DNA of 64,000 bases, taken from positions 50,857,616-50,921,615 of the forward strand of contig NC_057848.1 of assembly GCF_910594005.1 (NCBI RefSeq). Direction: 5' to 3'. Under the pieces are notes generated by a model. It searched no databases. It was not told where the DNA came from and was given only the letters and a program-made list of their open reading frames with translations. A program made the translations under genes and the position numbers. Positions 23,461-34,530 of this stretch are shown piece after piece (positions within the stretch are counted from its first letter, which is position 1; each line of letters starts with the position of its first letter). The stretch is from Cervus elaphus (taxonomy: Eukaryota > Chordata > Mammalia > Artiodactyla > Cervidae).

Positions 23461-24742
23461 ACATATTGTAGCAGAAAAAATCAACCATGATCAACAGTTC
23501 GTACATATGATATGTGAATCTAGACTGGCAATGTCCTGACAGATGCACTGATAGCTAGAAAATCCATTTACTTTAATTCATATTGATGTGACATTTTTAC
23601 TGATGGTCTTTCTTTACATTGTTGTGTTAGTTGGGCTGCTGCTCTCAATTAAGAATGACAAGCAAGAGTCTCCCTAGATGTAGAAACGCAGTTCTCTGGA
23701 GATAACTCTGATGGAGAATTAAAACCCAGTGAGTCAAGAACATTGTTTTTCACTCACTAGTCAATCCAAGGGTAATTTGAGAAAGTAAAACTCTTTAAAT
23801 ATTTCCTTATGAGGAACTTCCCTGTTTTGGGAATATAATAAATTTTAAGAGTAATGTTTAGTTTGGTGCAAAAGTATGGCATTCAAAGACACTCAGAAGT
23901 ATTGAACAAAAAGTATTGTTTTTAACTTTGTCATTGTATCAGTCATAATAGAACTTAGGAAGATGGATAATAAAAACAGAGGAATAATATGATGATTCCA
24001 TTACTCCATCATAGAAAAAGACACAGTGATTAAATAATTGAATTTTTTGTTTCTTTCTTGAATATGATCAAAAAAGTACAAAACTTAATAAGAAGGGATC
24101 TTAACATCTTTATCCATAAGGGTAAACCAGAACTATACTGTGACCTCAGCTTTTTCACTAAAAAAATCAAGTCCTGAACCTAATTACAGCTTATATATTT
24201 GACTTTAAAATGAACTTTTCATCCCTTGGGATCCAGCAAAATGTGTTCAATGACAAAAAAGAGAGCCAAAGAAAGAATAATAAGGGAAAAATATCAGAGA
24301 CATTATATTTGCCCTTGAAAAATTGGAGAAATATAGGTAATGAGCTAGCTTTTACTAGACACTTTTACATTGATTTTCTTAAATATAAAATAGACTGTCA
24401 TAAACCATTTTAGGTTTGAAATCCTATCACTAATGCTTCTCTTTAGCTTGGAGGATTTCTCAGTTTTCACTGCTTATTGAGGATTTGATAATAGGCCAAA
24501 TTTATTCAAAAAGTAAATTGATCAACAATGTCATTAGACAAAGTATACAAATGGGTAGAATTTAGACCAACCATACAAATAATGGGCATGCTTTTTTGAA
24601 AAAACAAAACATTAATATTATAATATTAAGGTAACAAACCATGTATGAGTTCATGAAGTCATGCATTAATATTTCTCATTATACATAGCAGAATTCAAAA
24701 AAATATTATTTTTGAAAGATTGGTTTGGACCTTTGTCTAAAT
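23461..24742. other. unassigned sequence
   Basis: About 1.3 kb of AT-rich DNA with nothing recognised. Frame 24210-24413 (67 codons) has no known motif. Confidence 0.45.
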
Positions 24743-24948
24743 AACTTCCCTTGTGGCTCAGCTGGTAAAGAATCTGCTTGCAATCCGGGAGACCTGGGTT
24801 CGATCCCCGGGTTGGGAAGATCTCCTGGAGAAGGGAAAGGCTACCCACTTCAGAATTCTGGCCTGGAGAATTCCATGGACTGTGTAGTCAATGGTGTTGC
24901 AAAGAGTTGGACATGACTGAGCCACCTTCACTTTCATTTTCACTTCTG
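24743..24948 (+). mobile_element. Bov-tA SINE
   Basis: Plus strand. Head cccttgtggctcagctgg, B box gggttcgatcccc, body gcctggagaattccatgg, tail agagttggacatgactgagc ending in cactttcattttcactt. Full length. Confidence 0.93.
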
Positions 24949-25198
24949 AAGCACTTCAGTTGTTAAGTACCTCATTTTTGTTATAAGCCAGGTTTTCACT
25001 GTCATTCTCAGCATATCAATAGTGACACTGTTGTCTAGGAATGTTTGATGTACTTATGAGATCCCCCACAGATATCTTCCCAACCAAAGTCAGTGTTGTG
25101 GCTGGACAGGCTCTTGTGGTTCTTGTTTTGATTGCAAGATGCACATCAGCAAAAAATCCATCAAGGAACTTTTGGGAAAAAAGATACGTATTACTCAG

Positions 25199-25352
25199 TG
25201 TTATCTCTGGATAGAAACCTTAATAATCACCTCTGGGTGATTTTTATTGTCTTGTTTTCTGTTTTTCTCTAGTTTCTAAATTTCCTGTCATGAACATTAT
25301 TTTTGTAGTATGTGAAACAAAAGGCTGTAGCAGTAAAAAAAAAAAAAAAAAA
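25199..25352 (+). mobile_element. unidentified poly(A) retro-insert
   Basis: A 136-nt body (from tgttatctctggatag to ggctgtagcagt) followed by an 18-nt A run at 25335-25352. The 16-bp duplications gatacgtattactcag (25183-25198) and gatatgtattactcag (25353-25368) show one base difference. L1-style target-primed insertion is clear. The source transcript is not recognised; the gggtgatttttattgtcttg stretch resembles an old LINE 3' end. Confidence 0.85.
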
Positions 25353-25368
25353 GATATGTATTACTCAG

Positions 25369-25889
25369 ACAGAGGTCCTAGAAGGTACATGGATGGCACA
25401 CTCAAGGGCCACATAGCAAAGTCATGAGGAAATAGAGAGAAAGCATGCCAACCTGGAGCTCTGCCTTTATTGGTGTCCAAAAAAGGGATGCCTAAGACTC
25501 CACAGGTTCACTCGTTATTGGAGAATTTAAGCATAAGAGTGGGAATTAGAGCATGGGAAGGAAAAAGAGAGGTCACTGTCAGTAAACCTAGGTTATTCAG
25601 GGTTTTAAAAGGAAAACCTCATGGTGGGGCAGGCTGGTTTTTCATTTAGTTGAGCTATGTCATATAGCTGACAATATGTTTGAGATGGATGTCTTTGAAA
25701 TGGATGCCTTGGCAATCAAAAACTTAATATCAGACACTTACATTACAATCAATAATTTTAAAAGTTTAATGTCAAGCGCTTACACTCCAGCAGTTATGTC
25801 AATGACACAGCATCACCTTTGCAAAATGGACATTAAGGACAAGGAAAAGGAAGGATATTGGTATTTTCAGAACACCTATTATTCTCTCC
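25369..25889. other. unassigned sequence, possibly LTR-like
   Basis: Less AT-rich than its surroundings (for example catggtggggcaggctgg near 25620). It has the feel of an old LTR, but no end motif or family could be assigned. Confidence 0.3.
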
Positions 25890-26230
25890 TCTATTCCATA
25901 ATTCCTATTACCACTGGAATTCTAAATTCAACTTTGATCATGTTTTCCACTGCGAACTCTCTTTTATTGGCTTCTGATTGCCTAGAGAATAAATTTCAAA
26001 CTCATCCTGATAGCATAAAATTTATACTTCAATATCATGTAATATTTTTGATTACCTAATAGTGCTTTGATTTTGATGCATTTATATTATTTTCTAGCTG
26101 TTCTGTATATCCAAAATGTCCTTCTTCCTTGTTAGCCTTGATTGAATTCAAATTAGGGGCAGATAACATTTCTATTCAAATGTCAAGGTTTATTCAACTC
26201 TTGATGCAGAAAGAAACCCTTTGGTTATGC
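25890..26230 (+). mobile_element. L2 LINE relic, probable
   Basis: Diverged match to L2: attgcctagagaataaatttcaaactc, then ccaaaatgtccttcttcc and tcaaatgtcaaggtttattc followed by a gatgcagaaagaaaccct block equivalent to the L2 segment before its 3' end. A 127-codon frame at 25676-26059 overlaps it and is not a gene. Confidence 0.45.
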
Positions 26231-26769
26231 TATCGTAGTTTGCCATTTTTTAATACTTCTATGTTGAGTTCAACATAAGCTAAACTCATTATAATTTGCC
26301 ATGACTATGCTTATCCTTGTCACTTGGGTTGTGTGTGTATTGCAAAATGGACCACATTGCATTCATCTTTGTAACTCTGCAAACAAACATAGATTTTTGT
26401 ACATAGAAGGAAATTATGTTTATTAAGTAAATGGTAAAGTTTATAATGCAATCAATTCTTACAATATGACAGGTTATAGTGTGGAATAAAATAAGACAAT
26501 ATTTTACTTAATCCAATTGTCCTTATAACAACAGAAGTCTTAGTTACCAAACCAAGGATTATAATTTCTAATATAATATTATAAGCAAAAAGTATGTTAT
26601 AAAATATTCTTATAACACCAGGACATAGAACAATGTTAAAAAGATAGTACAGCATATCTTGTTCTAATGTACTTTACTTTATCACTCTTCATAGATAGTG
26701 CTTTTCACATAATGAAGGTTTGTGGTAACCCTTCCTCAAATAAGTGTATAGGCATCATTTTTCCAACAA
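26231..26769. other. unassigned AT-rich sequence
   Basis: Nothing recognised. Confidence 0.45.
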
Positions 26770-27010
26770 CATTATTATTTTTATTGATAGTTAATTTGCA
26801 AATTTGTGTTAGTTTTCAAGTATACAGCTAAGTGATTTAATTATACATATACCTTTTGTTATACATATTCCATTTCAGAATCTTTGTTATAGGTTATTAT
26901 GGAAAACAGCATAAGTCCCTGTGCTATACAGTAGGTCCTTTGGTTATCTATTTTATATATAGTAGTGTGTATATATCTATATATTAATCCCAAACTCCTA
27001 ATATATCCTT
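26770..27010 (-). mobile_element. artiodactyl L1 3' UTR fragment
   Basis: Antisense: attgatagttaatttgcaaa, then tcaagtatacagctaagtg, ccctgtgctatacagtaggtcc and atatatagtagtgtg followed by aatcccaaactcctaat. Truncated near 27010. Confidence 0.85.
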
Positions 27011-27225
27011 CCCCCTCAGCATTACTTTATAATTAAGGTATATAAATTTTTTACACATAATGCTATTGTATACTTAATAGACTATAGTACAGTATGAACA
27101 TAACTTTCATATGTCCTGGGAAGCCAAAAAATTTGCTTGACTCAACTAAACCTATAATATCTCAGAGGCACGCCTGTAGATGATCAATGAATAATTGTAA
27201 TTTACATGTGCCCTAGCATAAGCTG

Positions 27226-27441
27226 TGAAAGTATTAGTCAGTCATGTCTGACTCTTTGTGACCCCAGGGACCGCAGCCCATCAGGTTTCTCTGTCCATAG
27301 AATTCTCCAGGCAAGAATCCTGGAATGGGTAGCCATTCCCTTCTCCAGAGGATGTTCTAGACCCAGAGATCGAACCCGTGTTTCCTGTGGCTCTTGTATT
27401 ACATGCAGATACTTTACAGCTAAGCCACCAGGGAAGCCCCA
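27226..27441 (-). mobile_element. Bov-tA SINE
   Basis: Minus strand. Tail gaaagtattagtcagtcatg, body attctccaggcaagaatcc, head gagatcgaacccgtg to gccaccagggaagcccc. Probable imperfect duplications gcataagctg (27216-27225) and acgtaagctg (27442-27451). Confidence 0.9.
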
Positions 27442-27451
27442 ACGTAAGCTG

Positions 27452-27737
27452 ATATAAGGATAAAAATGAACTTTAAAAACAATAAAAGCACATGTACTTG
27501 CTGAATTGAACACTTCACCTAAGAAAATGTAATTGGATTAGTTATGTTTGCTAAAAGTAGTTATTTCCTCAAACATTATAATATTGAGACTATATCAGCA
27601 TGATATGGGATATAAAAATCATTCTAGATATTTCTTCTGAAAAGGGATTTAATACAAGGAATTAAGTGCTTAAAACCATTGCTAGGCTTGGAAGTCAGTT
27701 GCAGAGCACCAGCATTTTTCAGATTTACTAAAGCAAA
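27452..27737. other. unassigned sequence
   Basis: AT-rich, nothing recognised. Left flank of the rearranged BovB. Confidence 0.4.
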
Positions 27738-27835
27738 TTTTCATACTGTTCATGGGGTTCTCAAGGCAAGAATACTGAAGTGGTTTGCCATTGCCTTCTC
27801 CAGTGGGGCAAGTTTTGTTAGACTGTGAGGGTCCA
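27738..27835 (-). mobile_element. BovB 5' UTR segment, inverted
   Basis: Reverse complement of the BovB leader around ccagtggggca... : it reads catactgttcatggggttctc, then aaggcaagaatactgaag and gccattgccttctccagtgg. It abuts the plus-strand BovB at 27850, so it is the inverted 5' piece of that copy. Confidence 0.8.
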
Positions 27836-27849
27836 GGAGTCTCTGGCAG

Positions 27850-29123
27850 AGGCACTTATCTCACATGCTAGCAAAGTAATGCTCAAAATTCTCCAAGCCA
27901 GGCTTCAACAGCACATGAACTTCCAGATGTTCAAGCTGGATTTAGAAAAAGCAGAGGAACCAGAGATCAAATTGCCAAGATCTGTTCAATCACAGAAAAA
28001 GCAAGAGAGTTCCAGAAGAACATCTATTTCTGCTTTATTGACTATGTCAAAGCCTTTGACTGTGTAGATCACAACAAACTGTGGAAAACTCCTAAAGAGA
28101 TGGGAATACCAGACCACCTGACCTGCCTCTTGAGAAACCTCTATGCAGGTCAGGAAGCAACAGTTAGAACTGGATATGGAACTACAGACTGGTTCCGAAT
28201 AGGGAAAGGAGTATGTCAAGGCTGTATATTGTCACCCTACTTATTTAACTTATATGCAAAGTACATCATGAGAAACGCTGGGCTGGAAGAAGCACAAGCT
28301 GGAATCAAGATTGCCGGGAGAAATATCAATAACCACAGATAGGCAGATGACACCACCCTTATGGCAGAAAGTGAAGAGGAACTAAAGAGCTTCTTGATGA
28401 AAGTGAAAGAGGAGAGTGAAAAAGTTGGCTTAAAGCTCAATATTCAGAAAACTAAGATCATGGCATCTGGTTCCATCACTTCATGGCAAATATATGGGGA
28501 AACAGTGGAAACAGTGGCTGACTTTATTTTTTTGGGCTCCAAAATCACTGCAGATGGAATTGCAGCCATGAAATTAAAAGACACTTACTCCTTGGAAGGA
28601 AAGTTATGACCAACCTAAGACAGCATATTAAAAAGCAGAGACATTACTTTGCCAACAAAGGTCCGTCTAGTCAAGGCTATGGTTTTTCCAGTGGTCATGT
28701 ATGGATGTGAGAGTTGGACTATAAAGAAAGCTGAGCGCTAAAGAATTGATGCTTTTGAACTGTGGTGTTGGAGACTCTTGAGAGTCCCTTGGACGGCAAG
28801 GAGATCCAACCAGTCGATCCTAAAGGAGATCAGTCCTGGGTGTTCATTGGAAGGACTGATGTTGAAGCTGAAACTCCAATACTTTGGTCACCTGATGTGA
28901 AGAGCTGACTCATTTGAAAAGACCCTGATGCAGGGAAAGATTGAGGACAGGAGGAGAAGGGGACTACAGAGGATGAGATGGTGGGATGGCATCACCAACT
29001 CTATGGACATGGGTTTGGGTAGACTCCGGGAGTTGGTGATGGACAGGCAGGCCTGGTGTGCTGTGGTTCATGGGGTTGCAAACAGTCGGACATGACTGTG
29101 TAACTGAACTGAACTGAACTGAA
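27850..29123 (+). mobile_element. BovB LINE, 3' part of a 5'-inverted copy
   Basis: Starts at the segment ctcacatgctagcaaagtaatg and ends actgaactgaactgaa. RT pieces are spread over three frames (27825-28067, 28100-28342, 28361-28609). The YADD region carries a stop (NHR-stop-ADDTT near 28338). It runs straight into the YBX1 retrocopy with no A run between. Confidence 0.94.
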
Positions 29124-30052
29124 CCATTAGGGAAGTTATCCATGTCCACCCAGTTACCAGCACAATTAGCAGAACAGTGAGAAGGAGGAAGAGAATGAGA
29201 GATCGGAGAATACTCCTGAATGCTAGGCCCTATGGCAGGCGAACGTTCCCACTTTAGTACGTATGGAGACCCTATGGACAATGATCACAGTGTTCCAACC
29301 ATCATTTGCAGGGGAAGTGATGGAGGGTGCTGACAACCAGGGTGCGATAGAACAAAGTAGACCAGTGAGACAGAATAACTATGGGATTATACCTAGGTCA
29401 CAGTTCTACAGGGGCCCTCCTCACCAAACACAGCCCAGAGAGGACAGCAATGAAGAAAATAAAGAAAATCAAGATGAGACCCAAGGTCAGCAACCACTTC
29501 AACCTTGGTACTGCTGCAACCTCAATTACTGATACAGATGCTCAACCAGGAGATGGGAAAGAAACAAAAGCAGCTGATCCATAAGCTAAGAATCTGTCTG
29601 CTTCCTAGACTGAGCAGAAAGGAGCTGAGTCAATGACAGTTAATCATCTCTACCATCATTTGGTTTAGTCATTCAACAAGAAGTAATTAACATGAAATTC
29701 CAGCAATTAGAAATGAACAAAATATTGGAACAGAAGATCATAAGTTCTTGCTTTTTGTCTGTTGAACAGATAACCAGAACTGTCTGTATTATCTATTCAG
29801 CATGGAGTTTTTATTATTTTTAGATAAAGACATTTCTTTTTGTTAATAAAAACGGTGTGTGTTTTTTTTTTTCTGAAGAGCCTGGTTTTTCTTTATATAC
29901 ATTTTTTTAAAATTGTTTAATATTGTTTAATATTTGGTCAAGTTTTGATATTTTTAAAACCTCATTTCTAATTTGTAATAAAAGTTTACAGCTTGATTTT
30001 CTTAAAACGTCAACAAACTGTAAGCACCTGTTAATAAAAGTCTTAAATAATT
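29123..30052 (+). pseudogene. YBX1: YBX1 processed pseudogene, 5'-truncated
   Basis: Retrocopy of the mRNA for Y-box binding protein 1, a cold-shock-domain nucleic-acid-binding protein. Only the C-terminal coding part and 3' UTR are present. Recognisable protein pieces are GEVMEGADNQGA (frame 29263-29532), QPREDSNEENKENQ and, one frame away, DGKETKAADP near 29550. No introns interrupt it, and the cold-shock domain is missing. Substitutions destroy the arginine-rich basic islands, and frameshifts break the ORF. The UTR is followed to its end: catcatttggtttagtcattc, then a ttaataaaagtcttaaataat terminus near 30050 with the aataaa signal. No long poly(A) remains. A 17-nt near repeat (aaaagtcttaaataatt / aaaaggtcttaataatt) lies at the 3' edge. 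The 5' edge touches the BovB end exactly. Not expected to be functional. Confidence 0.93.
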
Positions 30053-30069
30053 AAAAGGTCTTAATAATT

Positions 30070-30420
30070 AATACATAGCAATGGAAATTTAAGGTGATAA
30101 TGTTGGGAAGTTAAAAATACATACAATTTTCAACCTAGCACACACAAACATGGAATATGTGTGTATTGGTGCATCCTTCATACAAGAAATGGAGATACAA
30201 GAGCAATGACCAAAGGTTTTGGGACCAAGGTATGTTTTGTTTAAGGAGAGATCCATGAATGAACATGAAGATTATCCTAGTGCTCAAGATTTTGCTCTCT
30301 AATGGGAAAGTCAAATCCTATTTAACTCAATAAATCTAGAAAATAATAAACATTGAACAAATCCAACAGTAAAACCGTATACAGTAAGATCAATAGAACA
30401 AGAATAATGTGAACATTTTA
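30070..30420. other. unassigned sequence
   Basis: AT-rich, nothing recognised. Confidence 0.4.
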
Positions 30421-30613
30421 GTTTGGAAAGTGTGTCCGACTCTTTGCGACCCCATGGACTGTAGTCCACCAGGCTCCTCTGTCCATGGAATTCTCTTGGC
30501 AAGAATACTGGAGTGGGTTGCCATTCCTTCTCCATGGGATCTTCCTGACCCAGGGATCGAACCCTGGTCTTCCAAGTTGTGGGCAGACTCTTGACTGTCT
30601 AAGCCACAAGACC
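30421..30613 (-). mobile_element. Bov-tA SINE
   Basis: Minus strand. Tail end aaagtgtgtccgactctttg (short), body attctcttggcaagaatac, head gggatcgaaccctgg to gtctaagccacaagacc. Slightly truncated at the tail. Confidence 0.92.
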
Positions 30614-30684
30614 ATAACTTTTTGTTATCTTAAAATTTCCCTTAATATATAAGTACAATATGCATGTATAACACACAACATACA

Positions 30685-31245
30685 ATATTTTATTGATGCA
30701 TAAGTCATAAGTATATAATTAGATGAATTTTCAAAGTGAATACATGGATAACCATCATTCAAGCCAATAAATATAATATTTTCAACAGCATTGGAGCACA
30801 CTCAACCAAGAATGACCAGTGTTGACTTTTAGTTTCACAGATTAGTTCCCCTTGGTTTCAAACTTTATATGGCTTTATATACATACAGTAGAATGAATAC
30901 ATAAGCTTTAGTATATTCAAAGAATAGAAACTACACAGCAATGAGAATTAATATACCAGGAATGAAATGGAAATCCTGGACTAGTGAGTTTACATATAGT
31001 CAACTACATTAGTTATTGCCAAATGTTTTTCCAAAGTGAATGTACCAGTTTACTCTACCAGGTGTATACAGGAAATCAGATTGTCATACATCTTAACAAA
31101 AACTGGGTACTATCTATCTGCTTTTAAAAATTTCGGCATTATTACAAGCATTTAATAGTTCCTCATTCTGATTTTAATTATCATCCCTTTAATGACTAAT
31201 TGATGCTGACTACATATTAATATGTTTATTGGAGATTGGGCGTCA
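30685..31245 (-). mobile_element. L1M LINE fragment
   Basis: Antisense L1 3' part, diverged: attttattgatgcataagtc, then gaattttcaaagtgaataca, cacagattagttccccttgg, gccaaatgtttttccaaagtg and ttaatgactaattgatgctga. The order follows L1M with internal gaps. Confidence 0.65.
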
Positions 31246-31422
31246 TCTACAGGGAAGAACCTGTTTAAGCTAATCTGACTTGAACAGTCTTATTAAACTG
31301 ATTTGAGGAAGTTCATTGTGTGTTTTGGAAGGAAATCCTTGATTGGACATATGTATTGCTTCTCTTTATCAGAGCAAATAATTCTACATCATACCTGTTC
31401 TACCATTTTCTTGCCATCTGTG

Positions 31423-31566
31423 ATGCGCTTGGTCGCTCAGTCAGGTTCGCCTCTGCAACCCCATGGACTGTAGCCTGCCAGGCTCCTCTGTCCATGGGGA
31501 TTCTCCAGGCAATAATACTGGAATGAGTTGCCATGCCCTCCTCCAGGGCAGTCTTCCCAACACAGG
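31423..31566 (-). mobile_element. Bov-tA SINE, head-truncated
   Basis: Minus strand. Tail gatgcgcttggtcgctcag, body attctccaggcaataatac, ending at cttcccaacacagg, so most of the tRNA head is missing. Imperfect 16-bp duplications tttcttgccatctgtg (31407-31422) and tttcttgctatatgtg (31567-31582). Confidence 0.88.
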
Positions 31567-31611
31567 TTTCTTGCTATATGTGTTGTCAAATTTGAATTTC
31601 CTATCATCTCA

Positions 31612-32383
31612 GTTCAGTTCAGTTCAGTTCAGTCGCTCAGTCGTGTCCAACTCTTTGTGACCCCATGAATGCAGCACGCCAGGCCTCCCTGTCCATCACC
31701 AACTCCCGGAGTCCACTCAAACTCATGTCCATCGAGTCGGTGATGCCATCCAGCTATCTCATCCTCTGTCGTCCCCTTCTCCTCCTGCCCCCAATCCTCC
31801 CCCAGCATCAGGGTCTTTTCCAATGAGTCAGCTCTTCACATCAGGTGGCCAAAGTACTGGAGCTTCAGCCCCAGCATCAGTCCTTCCAATGAACACCCAG
31901 GACCGATCTCCTTTAGGATGGACTGGTTGGATCTCCTTGCAGTCCAAGGGACTCTCAAGAGTCTTCTCCAACACCACAGTTCAAAAGCATCAATTCTTCG
32001 GCACTCAGCTTTCCTCACAGTCCAAATCTCACATCCATACACTACCACTGGAAAAACCATAGCCTTGACTAGACGGACCTTTGTTGACAAAGTAATGTCT
32101 CTACTTTTTAATATGCTATCTGGGTTAGTCATAACTCTCCTTCCAAGGAGTAAGTGTCTTTTAATTTCATGGCTGCAATTCCATCTGCAGTGATTTTGGA
32201 GCCCCCAAAAATAGTCTGACACTGTTTCCACTGTCTCCCCATCTATTTCCCATGAAGTAATGGGACCAGATGCCATGATCTTAGTTTTCCAAATGTTGAG
32301 CTTTAAGCCAACTTTTTCACTCTCCTCTTTCACTTTCATCAAGAGGCTTTTTAGTTCATCTTCACTTTCTGCCATAAGTGTGG
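31612..32383 (-). mobile_element. BovB LINE, 5'-truncated
   Basis: Minus strand. 3' terminus at the left (gttcagttcagttcagtcgctc), 5' break just downstream of the YADD codons. Perfect 8-bp duplications tcatctca at 31604-31611 and 32384-32391. Confidence 0.95.
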
Positions 32384-32387
32384 TCAT
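31836..32387 (-). pseudogene. BovB reverse-transcriptase remnant (183 codons)
   Basis: C-terminal RT frame beginning MTTLMAESEDELKSLLMKVK and continuing ITSWEIDGETVETVSD, then shifted for a few residues (FWGLQNHCRWN) and back to HEIKRHLLL, YGCEIWT and LWCWRRLLRVP. The first residues overlap the right target duplication. Catalytic motifs lie outside the copy. Confidence 0.9.
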
Positions 32388-32391
32388 CTCA

Positions 32392-33119
32392 CATAGCTCT
32401 TAAATAAATCCATACCTTCCCAATTTCCAGGGCTTTACTTTTTACTTCTTTTGGTATAGCATTACAATTTTAGTCCTAATAAAATATCATTTTAATCATT
32501 GCACTTTCCAGGTTAAGAATTTATAAGAGTTGTGTTATCCAAAGGGCAAGAAATTTTATTGCCATAAAGCCCTGTGGGAGCATGGAGAAGTTGAGACAGG
32601 AAGCTAGAGAAGAGGGAAAGAACTGTTACTCTTCACTGCAAGTCTGGCCTTTGTGAAGGAAAGAATTAGCTATGAAGAGTCTCAGACTGCAATACAGTTT
32701 TAGGAAAATTAAGGTCAGGTTGATATAGTGTCCTGAGACCAAAGTTGCCCTGTGAGATTAGTCCTACATCTCATAAGAATGGATCTGCCTTAGTATCACT
32801 GTGGCATTCAGTCATTCACTGGCAGCTCCTGGAATCTTCTATTACATTCTCTGTAGTACGAGATCTTAGAGCTGTATTTTTATGGTTGACCCAAGAGCTC
32901 ATTATAAATGACCTGAACAAACCAAAAATCTCTAACACTTCACAATTTTGGCCCACTATTTTTTTTAATCAAGCTTATCACATACTATCCCCTTCCACAA
33001 AATTCTTGTTCTAGTCTTCACTGTGCCTCTTTTTTATTCCCCATCTTCTTAGCTGCCATTTTTGTTACTGTTCCTCTATTGCAAGTTGTATACTCTGACT
33101 ATAATATTCTTGCACTACA
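32392..33119. other. unassigned sequence
   Basis: Nothing recognised. An 89-codon frame at 32745-33014 lacks known motifs. Confidence 0.45.
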
Positions 33120-33260
33120 CTTCCACTCACTGAAGGCCAACTCTTTCATCAGGGTCCTGCTCAAATTCTATTAGTTCACTGCTCCAGTGACCTTTATTTT
33201 TTCTACATCTTTTTAGCATTTATATTCCAAATCCTTTATAGTATTTGATTTATTATTGTT
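33120..33260 (+). mobile_element. L2 LINE relic, tentative
   Basis: Weak similarity to L2: ccactcactgaaggccaact, then cagggtcctgctcaaattct and ctgctccagtgacctt. Confidence 0.35.
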
Positions 33261-33974
33261 GTCTTTGTATGCTAATACATATATAATTTACTTAACTTTA
33301 TAGAACTTATTGAAGAAAAAAAATTGGAGGATTATATCTTCTATAGTGTTTTCATATTCTAGGAATTAGAATGCTTTATATGTACACTCTCAGGACTTTG
33401 CATATCTTCTACAGTGGCATATACCAAACTGCATTAGATTTATTTGCTTGTTTGATCTATTATATCCATCATACATAACATGATCAAAATATATTTATTG
33501 AATAGATTGCTGAATGATACTAACTTAGTTATTTTATTATTTCATCCTCTATGTACTTTGTGTTTCAGTAATATATATACAACTGTGACTTGATCTTTCT
33601 CAGATTTATGACTCATTTGGTGCTCAGCATTTTGGAGTGATATCACTAAACCAGGAAATACACCTTTATTGATTAAACCTATATCTCATATCTATTTTTA
33701 TCATCATGCAGTCAATGTAATTGATTATAGACATACCTGATTTTACAAAAATTTTTTTTAGATTATTGTTAAACTGATAACATCAGTAAACTTTATACTT
33801 TGGGTTAATAAAATGCAGGAAATAAGAAAAATATTTCAATGAATCAATTTTGAATATTTCTCATTATACTATAAGAAGAATATAAAATTCTATTAAATTA
33901 TCAAACCTTCATATTTACTAAAGTAAACCTAGTTCAGAAGTTTTTCAAATTCTACCTTTAAAAGATCACTAATG
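33261..33974. other. unassigned AT-rich sequence
   Basis: Nothing recognised. Confidence 0.45.
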
Positions 33975-34339
33975 GATTCTTCAAAAACAAGCAAACCAAC
34001 AAACTCATAGAAAAAGAGATTATATTTGTAGTTTCCAGAAAGAGAGGTCGAGGAGTGGGAATTGGATGAAGGTGATCAGAAAACACAAACTCCCAGGGAT
34101 AAGTTAAATAAGTACTAGGGATGTAACCTACAACATGATGATTACAGTTACCACTACCGTATGGTATGTATGAAAATGGTTAAGAGAGTAAATCCTGAAA
34201 GTGCACATCATAAGGAAAATGTTTTTCTATTTCTTTAATTTTTTTATCTATATGAGATGATAAATGTTCACTAAACATATTGTGGTCATCATTTCATAAT
34301 GTATGTAAATCAAATTATTATGCTGTCTACCCTAAACTT
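33975..34339 (+). mobile_element. L1M 3' end, left part
   Basis: Sense L1 3' UTR: actcatagaaaaagagatta, then gttaaataagtactagggatg, gtaacctacaacatgatg and tattgtggtcatcatttcat. Interrupted by a SINE at 34340 and completed at 34476. Confidence 0.8.
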
Positions 34340-34463
34340 GGAGAAGGAAATGGCAACCCACTCCAGTATTCTTGCCTGGAGAATCCCAGGGACAGGGGAG
34401 CCTGGTGGGCTGCCGTCTATGGAGTCGCACAGAGTCGGACACGACTGAAGTGACTTAGCAGCA
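34340..34463 (+). mobile_element. Bov SINE body without tRNA head
   Basis: Starts at ggagaaggaaatggcaaccc, includes cctggagaatcccaggg and ends agtcggacacgactgaagtg with a short tail. Perfect 12-bp duplications taccctaaactt at 34328-34339 and 34464-34475. Little diverged, so probably young. Confidence 0.95.
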
Positions 34464-34475
34464 TACCCTAAACTT

Positions 34476-34530
34476 ATTCAGTGCTATATGTCAGCTGTAT
34501 CTCAATAAAACTGGAAGCAAAAATGGTATG
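34476..34530 (+). mobile_element. L1M 3' end, right part
   Basis: Continues the L1M: gctatatgtcagctgtatctcaataaaa and an A-rich end. Confidence 0.75.

Noticed and set aside
23850..23880. MADE1-like mariner end (tagtttggtgcaaaagta)
   Set aside because: Only about 20 bases match and no inverted partner arm is present nearby.
24743..24948. tRNA-like gene with B box ggttcgatccc
   Set aside because: It is the tRNA-derived head of a Bov-tA SINE. The acceptor and anticodon stems are not preserved and the unit continues into the SINE body. The same holds for the other SINE heads.
25676..26059. 127-codon frame as a possible small gene
   Set aside because: Overlaps an L2 relic, has no recognisable motif, and no promoter or splice context could be seen.
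29123..30052. functional YBX1 gene or retrogene
   Set aside because: 5'-truncated with no cold-shock domain, several frame changes, and loss of basic residues. Therefore a processed pseudogene.
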